From Flavobacteriales bacterium (lineage in GTDB: Bacteria > Bacteroidota > Bacteroidia > Flavobacteriales_D > Parvicellaceae): DNA of 34,726 bases. Numbering within the stretch: the first letter of the stretch is position 1; each line of letters begins with the position of its first letter. Made by a program: the position numbers and the translations under genes. This document shows positions 24,788 through 31,049 of this stretch, piece after piece. Under the pieces are notes generated by a model that saw nothing but the letters and a program-made list of their open reading frames with translations, was not told where the DNA came from and made no database searches. Location: positions 1 to 34,726 of the forward strand of contig JAQXDK010000027.1 in assembly GCA_029251405.1 (NCBI GenBank). The letters run 5' to 3'.

Positions 24788-26265
24788 TGAAGACTATAAA
24801 TTTAATATTTCCCCATCAACTATTTGAAAAATCTGAACTTCTTAAGTCTGAATATGTCCATTTTTTGATTGAAGAACATCTATTTTTTAATCAATATAAA
24901 TTTCATAAACAGAAAATATATTTTCACAGGTGCTCTATGAAAAATTACTATGATTTTTTAGAAAAAAAACAACTCGATATTAATTACATAAACTCCTATG
25001 AAAAGACTGCTGACATAAGACATTTTATTTCCAATATTGATAATCAGAAACATAAAGTAATTAGGTGTTTAAATCCAGAAGACAACTATTTAGAGAGAAG
25101 ATTAATTGAAAGTTGTAAAGATAACGGTCTAGAAATCCAATTTCACAACAATCCAGGGTTTATCAACTCAAGAGAAGATTTATCAACTTTTTTTAGAAAA
25201 GACAAGAAAAAATTATTTCAAACTTCATTCTATAAATCAGAAAGGCTAAGACTCAACATACTTTTAGATAATGACAAAAAACCTGAAGGAGGAAAGTGGA
25301 CTTACGATGATCTTAATAGAGAGAAATACCCTAAAAACAAAAAAACACCTGAAATAACTATTCCAAAAAAAACAGCAAATCATAAAGAAGCAATAGAGTA
25401 TGTAGAAAAATACTTTCAAAACAACTTAGGATCTTTGAATAATAATTTCATTTACCCTACGGATTTTAATAGCTCTAAAGCTTGGTATTTCCAGTTTTTG
25501 AAGGAAAGATTTGATGAATTCGGACCTTATGAAGATGCTCTTTTAAAGGAAAAATCAATCATTAATCATAGCATTTTGTCTCCTATTATTAATGCAGGTT
25601 TACTTTCTCCGAGATATATAATAGAGAGCACTATTGAATTTTATGAAAAAAACAATATTAGATTGAATTCTTGCGAGGGTTTTTTAAGACAAATCATGGG
25701 TTGGAGAGAATTCATAAGAGGCGTGTACTTATGTAAAGGTGTTGAGGAAAGAACTAGAAATTTTTGGGGATTCAACAGAACCATTCCAAAATCATTCTAT
25801 GAAGGTACTACAGGTATTGAACCTGTAGATGACACCATAAAAAAAATTAATAAAAGCGGCTATGCAAATCATATAGAAAGATTAATGATTATGGGGAACT
25901 TCATGCTTTTATGTGAATTTGATCCTGATGAAGTATACCGATGGTTTATGGAGCTTTTTATCGATGCTTACGATTGGGTAATGGTACCCAATGTCTATGG
26001 AATGAGTCAATTTGCAGATGGGGGATTAATGTCCACAAAGCCATATATCAGCAGCAGTAATTACATACTAAAAATGAGTGATTATAAGAAAGGTGACTGG
26101 TGTAAAGTATGGGACGCTCTCTTTTGGAATTTCATGGATAAACAACGATCATTTTTTATTAAGAATCCAAGAATGAGAATGCTTATCAGTAGTTTTGATA
26201 AAATGGAAGTCACTAAAAAAGAAAATCATTTAATTACTGCAGATAAATTTTTAAAACAACTTTAA
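24787..26265 (+). CDS. Photolyase of the PhrB-like/DPRP family, without the Fe-S CxxC pair
   Basis: A 492-aa flavoprotein of the prokaryotic photolyase family that includes Agrobacterium PhrB, a (6-4) photolyase. Family motifs: INLIFPHQLFE at the N-terminus, EGFLRQIMGWREFIRGVY (298-314), NFWGFNRTIPKSFY, IMGNFMLLCEFDPDEVYRWFMELF and DAYDWVMVPNVYGMSQFADGG (from 393), then KPYISSSNYI. PhrB binds [4Fe-4S] through four Cys, including a CxxC pair just after the MSDY motif. Here KMSDY (429-433) is followed directly by KKGDWCKVWDALFW with one Cys (C439); C376 may match another ligand. So the cluster is probably absent. I recall other family members with this short loop. The gene overlaps DUF429 by 1 bp and precedes the 138-aa gene by 4 nt. 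Confidence 0.85.
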   Translation: MKTINLIFPHQLFEKSELLKSEYVHFLIEEHLFFNQYKFHKQKIYFHRCSMKNYYDFLEKKQLDINYINSYEKTADIRHFISNIDNQKHKVIRCLNPEDNYLERRLIESCKDNGLEIQFHNNPGFINSREDLSTFFRKDKKKLFQTSFYKSERLRLNILLDNDKKPEGGKWTYDDLNREKYPKNKKTPEITIPKKTANHKEAIEYVEKYFQNNLGSLNNNFIYPTDFNSSKAWYFQFLKERFDEFGPYEDALLKEKSIINHSILSPIINAGLLSPRYIIESTIEFYEKNNIRLNSCEGFLRQIMGWREFIRGVYLCKGVEERTRNFWGFNRTIPKSFYEGTTGIEPVDDTIKKINKSGYANHIERLMIMGNFMLLCEFDPDEVYRWFMELFIDAYDWVMVPNVYGMSQFADGGLMSTKPYISSSNYILKMSDYKKGDWCKVWDALFWNFMDKQRSFFIKNPRMRMLISSFDKMEVTKKENHLITADKFLKQL

Positions 26266-26269
26266 GATT

Positions 26270-26686
26270 ATGGCGATTTACAATATTTCTTATACAGATA
26301 GAGAAACTGAAAGATTAATAAATACTGAATTGGGAAATCCCTACTCTTTATTACATAAAATTAAACTTAATGGAATTGGGTCTAGGAGAATGATAATTGA
26401 AAACTTTAGTACAAATATGAAGCATTTAGTTTTAAAAGTAAGTGGTATTCAATATGCCAATATAGAACTTAGACCAAAAGGTATAATTATACACATCAAT
26501 CAAGGAGTCTACACATACGCTTGGACAGTTCCTTTTTTTAGACTCAGTGTTTATAATGGAGATTTTTTTACCATTCACGGAAATGGAAATTTTATTCAAT
26601 TCAATAAAGAAAAAAGTTGGAAAGAAAATCGTACTTTTCTTCAGAAAATAATTCGGATGAAATCTTCATACAATCCTACAAAATAA
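26270..26686 (+). CDS. 138-aa protein of unknown function in the photolyase operon
   Basis: No family recognised. The protein has no signal peptide or transmembrane segment and looks like a small alpha-beta or PH-like fold: a short N-terminal Asn/Thr-rich helix (TDRETERLINTELGNPYSLL), then alternating strands (LVLKVSGIQYANIELRPKG, IIIHINQGVYTYAWTVPFF, NGDFFTIHGNGNFIQF) and a basic C-terminal helix. It lies 4 nt after the photolyase gene and overlaps the thioesterase start by one base (TAATG), so it is co-translated with both. A role linked to the photolyase is suggested only by gene order. Confidence 0.75.
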   Translation: MAIYNISYTDRETERLINTELGNPYSLLHKIKLNGIGSRRMIIENFSTNMKHLVLKVSGIQYANIELRPKGIIIHINQGVYTYAWTVPFFRLSVYNGDFFTIHGNGNFIQFNKEKSWKENRTFLQKIIRMKSSYNPTK

Positions 26687-27207
26687 TGTACCCAATTTTT
26701 AGATTACTTAGAGTTATTGCAAAAAGTAAGCTGCAAAAAAAAATCGCATTTGATAGTGCACATAATGAGTCTATTAATCTGAGAGTTCTTCCTCAAGACA
26801 TTGATCTTTTTATGGAACTCAACAATGGGAGATATGTTACACTTTTAGATTTAGGGAGATTTAGTTATGGTGCTAAAGTAAATATGGGTAATTTTTTAAA
26901 AAAAAATAACTGGTCACTAACCATAGTTGGAACCTACAATGAATATAGGTACAGACTGAGAATTTTTCAAAGATTTGAACTTCAAACTCAAATCTTGGGG
27001 TACGATAAAAAATGGTTTTATTTCTTTCAGAAAATTGTAAAAGATGGTAAGACTCATATGGCGTCCGTAGTAAAGTTTTCATATACTAGTAAAAAAGGCT
27101 TGGTATCACCAAAAGAAGTTACTGAAGCTATGGGCATTAAATATGAACCCGATCAATTACCTGATTGGATTCAAGACCTAACAAAGCACCTATTATTTAA
27201 AAAATAG
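26686..27207 (+). CDS. Hot-dog fold acyl-CoA thioesterase (THEM6/4HBT_2-like)
   Basis: The frame extends back to 26617, but the ATG at 26686, overlapping the previous stop as TAATG, gives the family-like start MYPIFRLLRVIAKSK (173 aa). DIDLFMELNNGRYVTLLDLGRFSYG is the 4HBT_2 signature, where the Asn-Asn-Gly-Arg-Tyr block forms the active-site helix; YRYRLRIFQRFELQTQILGYD and KWFYFFQKIVKDG are the following strands. These enzymes hydrolyse acyl-CoA or related thioesters. The natural substrate is unknown. It is the last gene of the DUF429-photolyase operon and converges on proteorhodopsin, with a terminator between. Confidence 0.85.
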   Translation: MYPIFRLLRVIAKSKLQKKIAFDSAHNESINLRVLPQDIDLFMELNNGRYVTLLDLGRFSYGAKVNMGNFLKKNNWSLTIVGTYNEYRYRLRIFQRFELQTQILGYDKKWFYFFQKIVKDGKTHMASVVKFSYTSKKGLVSPKEVTEAMGIKYEPDQLPDWIQDLTKHLLFKK

Positions 27208-27209
27208 CC

Positions 27210-27238
27210 AAAAAAAAAGGAGGGTAAAACCCTCCTTT
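27210..27238 (-). terminator. Terminator of proteorhodopsin, possibly bidirectional
   Basis: Arms AAAGGAGGG (27216-27224) and CCCTCCTTT (27230-27238) form a perfect 9-bp GC-rich stem with a 5-nt loop. On the - strand it is followed by a run of T (complement of A 27210-27218), a strong intrinsic terminator 19 nt after the proteorhodopsin stop. It can also form in the + transcript from the thioesterase, but with a poorer T-run. Confidence 0.9.
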
Positions 27239-27256
27239 AATTGATTAAAAAAATTC

Positions 27257-27991
27257 TTACTTAGAAGAACTAACGGCTAAATTGTAAACAACTAAACCAA
27301 ATCCTATTTTATTGATAGCATCACCAATGTTGTAAATTACATCCATTTGTAAATTCATCCCAAAGAAATCTCCTTCGGCGCCATACCAACCTGCAGTACC
27401 TACCATATATCCTATAGGATAGATAGCCCAACCGATTAATACAAATTTACATAAGATATTGTGAGCTTTTAATACTTCTCCACCAGCTGAAGTAGCCAAT
27501 GCTTTTGCTTCTCCAAACATGATTAAATATACAATGTAGAAATAAGCTAATCCTGAAGCTAATCCCCATAACCATGCATTATCTCTATCTACACCCTCTC
27601 CCCAGTAACCAGTTACTAACATTACTGTAGAAGCTCCTATTAAAGTCCACATTAATTTTTTTGTTGCTCCAGCTGCTCTTAGAATTAAATAAAATTCTAC
27701 ACACATTAATGGAACAGTCAAAATCCAATCTACGTAACGAAAAAATACCGGCGATCCATTTCCTGATGCCCAGTAGTCACGCATGTAATAATAGTGTACT
27801 GCTGCTATAAAAGTAATAAGTCCTGACACTAAAATGGATGTTTTCCATTTATTGTCAAAAGAACTCATTGATAAAAAGAAGAAGGCCGAAGCCGCCATCA
27901 TGGCCATACATCCTACAAAAAATGTAAAACCGACATAATCGTCAGTAGCCATTTTAGGTACTGCGAGTAACATATTGTTTAAAGTTTCCAT
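27257..27991 (-). CDS. Proteorhodopsin, green-tuned proton pump
   Basis: A 244-aa seven-helix retinal protein. Retinal attaches to K228 (DAINKIGF). The proton-pump triad is D88 (acceptor, FRYVDW), T92 and E99 (donor, CVEF), equivalent to GPR D97, T101 and E108; H66 (AAVHYYY) is the partner of the acceptor. The spectral-tuning position, GPR L105, is Met here (M96), the residue known from green-absorbing flavobacterial forms; a blue type would have Gln. It is not an NDQ sodium pump. It makes a light-driven proton gradient in the inner membrane. It is monocistronic with its own promoter and terminator; no blh or carotenoid gene is adjacent. Confidence 0.98.
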   Translation of the reverse strand: METLNNMLLAVPKMATDDYVGFTFFVGCMAMMAASAFFFLSMSSFDNKWKTSILVSGLITFIAAVHYYYMRDYWASGNGSPVFFRYVDWILTVPLMCVEFYLILRAAGATKKLMWTLIGASTVMLVTGYWGEGVDRDNAWLWGLASGLAYFYIVYLIMFGEAKALATSAGGEVLKAHNILCKFVLIGWAIYPIGYMVGTAGWYGAEGDFFGMNLQMDVIYNIGDAINKIGFGLVVYNLAVSSSK

Positions 27992-28011
27992 ATTATATTA
28001 AAATTTAACGT

Positions 28012-28043
28012 TTGTTTAACAAATATAAGCTCATAATAAACAG
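28012..28043. promoter_or_regulatory. Candidate operator A overlapping the proteorhodopsin promoter
   Basis: TTGTTTA (28012-28018), then 18 nt, then TAAACAG (28037-28043), one mismatch from the perfect inverted repeat. It covers the -7 box and the expected start of transcription, so binding here would repress. Confidence 0.45.
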
Positions 28044-28052
28044 AAAACCAAA
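28020..28052 (-). promoter_or_regulatory. Proteorhodopsin promoter, Bacteroidetes type
   Basis: The complement reads TTTG (28049-28052), a 21-nt spacer, then TATATTTG (28020-28027), exact for both elements of the Bacteroidetes promoter. Expected start of transcription about 28013, with a leader of about 20-25 nt. Two inverted repeats of the same design lie over and just upstream of it. Confidence 0.75.
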
Positions 28053-28055
28053 TTA

Positions 28056-28087
28056 TTGTTTACTTTTTTTTAAAAAATGTTAAACAA
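28056..28087. promoter_or_regulatory. Candidate operator B upstream of the proteorhodopsin promoter
   Basis: TTGTTTA (28056-28062), 18 nt, then TAAACAA (28081-28087), perfect arms (8 bp with the flanking A/T). It lies just upstream of the -33 box. Centre-to-centre distance between operators A and B is 44 bp. Confidence 0.5.
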
Positions 28088-28152
28088 TATGAGGTAGAAA
28101 GGGTAATTTATGTCAAAAAAACATTTACATTTTTTCGAAAAAATCCAACTTT

Positions 28153-28614
28153 TCATAAGATTTTTGTGATTTTATAATCTATGTTTCTAAAATTAAAAGT
28201 TTGATATTCCAATTTATGTCTCATCAACATTCCAATAGGTGAAGCGAGAGAGATTGCAAAAACATTTTCTTCATTTACAGTCAACTTTCCCAAACCAATA
28301 GCAATAAAAAAAATTCCCTTATCAGTATACACTATTGAACCATGATCCACCCTCCTACTTGTTTTAACTAAGTCGATAGATTTTAGCAAATTTAATTGAG
28401 AAGTCAGATTTAATTTTTGTTTCGTATAGTTGTCAATATCCGTTTGGACTTTTGCTCTTGAAGTTTCATGTTTATCTCCAGCGGAACTTTTAGTGTCATC
28501 GTTCCTAGAGTCTACTGCGGAGCTTATTAAAAAGTTTATATTTATTAACTTTATACTTACTCTTTGAATAAGTTCTTCACGAATATTTTTTTTTAACAAA
28601 CTAGCTTGTTTCAA
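28153..28614 (-). CDS. GreA/GreB C-terminal-like protein (Bacteroidetes '3-oxoacyl-ACP synthase' misnomer family)
   Basis: A 153-aa protein of a Bacteroidetes family that databases often call '3-oxoacyl-ACP synthase', although no such motif is present. It has a helical N-terminal half with the family's DTKSSAGDKHETSRA segment (40-55), then a C-terminal domain similar to that of the transcript-cleavage factors GreA/GreB: GSIVYTDKGIFFIAIG, SLASPIGMLM and YQTFNFRNIDYKI. It may bind RNA polymerase or be a remnant of that fold; the acidic GreA coiled-coil tip is not evident. It follows the M13 peptidase gene after 22 nt, probably in one transcript. Proteorhodopsin downstream has its own promoter. 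Confidence 0.78.
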   Translation of the reverse strand: MKQASLLKKNIREELIQRVSIKLININFLISSAVDSRNDDTKSSAGDKHETSRAKVQTDIDNYTKQKLNLTSQLNLLKSIDLVKTSRRVDHGSIVYTDKGIFFIAIGLGKLTVNEENVFAISLASPIGMLMRHKLEYQTFNFRNIDYKITKIL

Positions 28615-28636
28615 AGAAATAAAATTTCTAAAAATT

Positions 28637-30691
28637 TTACCAAATTCTAACTCTATTTTTGGGGCTTACATACATTGAATCTCCCTCTACGATATTAAAA
28701 GCTTCATAAAAAGCGTCTACATTTTTCAATGGTTCAGTTGCTCTCCATCTACCTGGAGTATGTGGATCTGTTTTTACTTGATTTCTCAAATACTCATCTC
28801 TTTGTTTGGTTCTCCAAACAGTTGCCCAGCTCATGAAAAAACGTTGCTCTGCAGTGAATCCGTCTATTAAAGATGGTTTTGGGTGATCTTTAAAAAATAA
28901 TTCTAGTCCATCAAAACCCGCTAAAACCCCACCTAAATCTCCGATATTTTCTCCAAGAGTAAATTCTCCATTTACAAAAACACTATCTAGAACTTCTATG
29001 GCACTATACTGGTCTATTAAAGCTTTTCCTCTTTCTGTAAATTGGTTTAGATCATCTTCAGTCCACCAATTTACTAAGTTACCATTGGCGTCGAATCGAG
29101 AACCAGCATCATCAAAAGCATGTGAAATTTCGTGACCAATAACAGCTCCAATTCCTCCGTAGTTTACTGCTTCGTCAGCTTTATAGTCGTAAAAAGGGGG
29201 TTGTAATATCGCTGCTGGAAATACTATTTCGTTGTTAAAAGGATTAAAGTATGCATTTACTGTCTGCGGTGACATTCCCCATTTAGATTTATCGACTGGT
29301 TCGTTAATCTCTGAAAGATTTTTCTTAAAGGACCATTCTGAAACTGCTAGCATATTTTCGTAATAACCCTTCTTGGAATTTACTTCCATGTTAGAATAAT
29401 CTTCCCATTTATCAGGATAACCAATTTTAACAGTAAAATTATCGAGCTTTTCTATGGCTTTGTCTTGTGTTTCAGAACTCATCCAATCTAATTTTTTAAT
29501 ACGATTTTTATAGGCTTTTATAATGTTTTGAATCATCTTTTCAGCTTTCGACTTAGCTTCTGGAGGGAACATTTCTTCAACATATAATTTACCTAGAGCC
29601 TCGCCCACTGTTCCGTTTACAGTCGCTAAAGCTCGTTCTTCAGCAGGCCTTTGCTTTTTTGCACCTCTTAAAGTCTTGTTATAAAAGTCCCAATTAGCTT
29701 TTTCTATTTCCAAACTAAGTTGACCTGCTGCACTATTTAATGTTGACCATCTAAGAATTGTTTTCCAAGACGAAATATCTTGTAAACTAAATAGGTCTTG
29801 AAGAGATTTCATATATTTTGGTTGCATTACAATTAAAGTATCTAATTTTTTAGCTACACCAAGGTCTTTAAATGCCAAATTCCAATTAATAGATGGAACC
29901 AATTCTTGTAATTGACTAACAGACATTGGATTATTTAATTTTCTGAAATCTCTACTTTCTACTTTTGTTAATCTAGGTACTGCCAATGAAGTTTCAAATT
30001 CTAAAATAATTTTTGAGTTTAAGAGAGCTTCTTCTTCTTCTTCCCCTAAAAACTGTAACATTCTGGTAATATGTTTTAAATATTGGTCTCTAATTTCAAT
30101 AGATTTTGCATCAGTATTAGTGTAAAAATCTCTATCTGGGAGTCCCAAACCTCCGGCAGTAATATAAGCCGAATTCATTGCACTGTTAGATGGGTTGGAA
30201 AAAGCTGCAAGGCCAAAAAAAGGTTGAGATACTAAAGTTGCTTTTGAGGTTATTATTTTTTGGAAATCTGCTAACGAATTTATACTTGAAATTGCATCTA
30301 AAGCTGGTTTCAATGGAGAGATACCTAATTTATTTCTTGAATTTGTATCCAACTTAGAATTAAAGATAGCCAAAGCTTTTGATTGGTCAGTACCTTCCAA
30401 ATATTTACCACTTTTAGCTGCTTTATCTAAAATATTTAGTACATCTTTATCTGTGCTTTTTCTCAAAACACCAAATCCTCCCCACCTTACCTGATCTTCA
30501 GGAATCTCTGTTTTCAACATCCAATTTCCATTAACGTAATTATAAAAATCGTTTTTAGGACTAACAGTGGTGTCCATGTTTTCTAGAATAATTCCGTATT
30601 GGGGGGTAGTATTCTGCTCTGTAGTATTGTTGTTACAGGAATTCATAATTAATAGTATAGTAGTGAGTGAAAAATAGATTTGCTTCATCAT
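28637..30691 (-). CDS. M13 family metallopeptidase, lipoprotein (neprilysin/PepO-like)
   Basis: A 684-aa zinc endopeptidase. It begins with a lipoprotein signal ending ILLIMNSC (acceptor Cys 19), so it is anchored in the envelope. The N-terminal M13 domain starts at DTTVSPKNDFYNYVNGNWM. The catalytic domain shows NAYFNPFNNEIVFPAAILQ, the zinc site VIGHEISHAFDD (H520, E521, H524), the third ligand Glu in GENIGDLGG, and the usual end RVRIW preceded by VEGDSMYVSP. Full length for the family. These enzymes cleave small peptides on the outer surface or in the periplasm, likely for nutrition in a marine heterotroph. Followed after 22 nt by the GreA-like gene. The - strand upstream has no exact TAnnTTTG box. 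Confidence 0.95.
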   Translation of the reverse strand: MMKQIYFSLTTILLIMNSCNNNTTEQNTTPQYGIILENMDTTVSPKNDFYNYVNGNWMLKTEIPEDQVRWGGFGVLRKSTDKDVLNILDKAAKSGKYLEGTDQSKALAIFNSKLDTNSRNKLGISPLKPALDAISSINSLADFQKIITSKATLVSQPFFGLAAFSNPSNSAMNSAYITAGGLGLPDRDFYTNTDAKSIEIRDQYLKHITRMLQFLGEEEEEALLNSKIILEFETSLAVPRLTKVESRDFRKLNNPMSVSQLQELVPSINWNLAFKDLGVAKKLDTLIVMQPKYMKSLQDLFSLQDISSWKTILRWSTLNSAAGQLSLEIEKANWDFYNKTLRGAKKQRPAEERALATVNGTVGEALGKLYVEEMFPPEAKSKAEKMIQNIIKAYKNRIKKLDWMSSETQDKAIEKLDNFTVKIGYPDKWEDYSNMEVNSKKGYYENMLAVSEWSFKKNLSEINEPVDKSKWGMSPQTVNAYFNPFNNEIVFPAAILQPPFYDYKADEAVNYGGIGAVIGHEISHAFDDAGSRFDANGNLVNWWTEDDLNQFTERGKALIDQYSAIEVLDSVFVNGEFTLGENIGDLGGVLAGFDGLELFFKDHPKPSLIDGFTAEQRFFMSWATVWRTKQRDEYLRNQVKTDPHTPGRWRATEPLKNVDAFYEAFNIVEGDSMYVSPKNRVRIW

Positions 30692-30810
30692 TTGAAAAAT
30701 TTATTTCAAATAAAATACTATTATGTGATAAAGACAAAAAAACCAATGTTTAAAAATGGTCACACAGATTATTAAATACGATACCCTTAGGAAAAATTAA
30801 AAAACCTCAT

Positions 30811-30841
30811 AAAAAAAGCCTCCAAATATATTGGAGGCTTT
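30811..30841 (-). terminator. Terminator of tRNA-Asn
   Basis: Arms 30815-30825 and 30831-30841 (AAAGCCTCCAA and its complement) make an 11-bp stem with a 5-nt loop, followed on the - strand by a run of seven T (complement of 30811-30817). It starts 5 nt after the tRNA 3' end. Confidence 0.9.
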
Positions 30842-30845
30842 AAGC

Positions 30846-30918
30846 GCTTCTTCTTGGGCTCGAACCAAGGACCCTCTGATTAACAGTCAGATGCTCTAAC
30901 CAACTGAGCTAAAGAAGC
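30846..30918 (-). tRNA. tRNA-Asn (GTT)
   Basis: The - strand folds into a full 73-nt cloverleaf: acceptor stem GCTTCTT/AAGAAGC, D arm GCTC...GAGC, anticodon stem TCTGA/TCAGA with loop CTGTTAA (anticodon GTT, Asn), and T arm CTTGG-TTCGAGC-CCAAG. No CCA is encoded after the acceptor stem, so it is added after transcription. It has its own promoter and terminator. Confidence 0.97.
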
Positions 30919-30931
30919 AAATTTGAGTTTG

Positions 30932-30962
30932 CAATATTACATCAAAGTTTGAATTTATGCAA
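30932..30962 (-). promoter_or_regulatory. tRNA-Asn promoter
   Basis: The complement reads TTG (30960-30962), a 20-nt spacer, then TAATATTG (30932-30939), one base off TAnnTTTG. Transcription would begin about 7 nt before the mature tRNA. Confidence 0.5.
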
Positions 30963-30989
30963 CATGATTTTTTTTTTTATTGATTCAAA

Positions 30990-31012
30990 GACCAAAAATT
31001 TATTTTTTGGTC
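30990..31012. promoter_or_regulatory. Inverted repeat at the PfkB promoter
   Basis: GACCAAAAA (30990-30998) and TTTTTGGTC (31004-31012) form a perfect 9-bp inverted repeat with a 5-nt centre, flanked on both sides by ATTCAAA (30983-30989 and 31014-31020, by eye). It covers the presumed -33 region of the kinase promoter and could be an operator. Confidence 0.35.
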
Positions 31013-31032
31013 TAATTCAAATGCTATATTTG
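31006..31032 (+). promoter_or_regulatory. Promoter of the PfkB-Ste24 operon
   Basis: TATATTTG at 31025-31032 matches the -7 consensus exactly, 17 nt before the ATG. A TTTG at 31006-31009 is 15 nt upstream, slightly closer than usual. Confidence 0.5.
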
Positions 31033-31049
31033 CTCAAAAAATAATCAAT

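Larger units (their letters stand above)
30692..31049. other. Intergenic stretch of about 360 bp around tRNA-Asn
   Basis: The longest gap without a protein gene. It holds a terminator (30811-30841), tRNA-Asn (30846-30918), the tRNA promoter (30932-30962) and the PfkB promoter with an inverted repeat (30990-31032). Bases 30692-30810 contain the leader of the M13 gene and otherwise nothing I can interpret. No attachment site or integrase is seen at the tRNA. Confidence 0.6.

Noticed and set aside
26617-26685. Upstream extension of the thioesterase into the 138-aa gene
   Set aside because: The ATG at 26686 in a TAATG junction matches the family's usual start, and the extra residues are unlike it.
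30846-30918. tRNA-Asn as an integration site
   Set aside because: No repeat of the tRNA 3' end, integrase or atypical gene content lies next to it.
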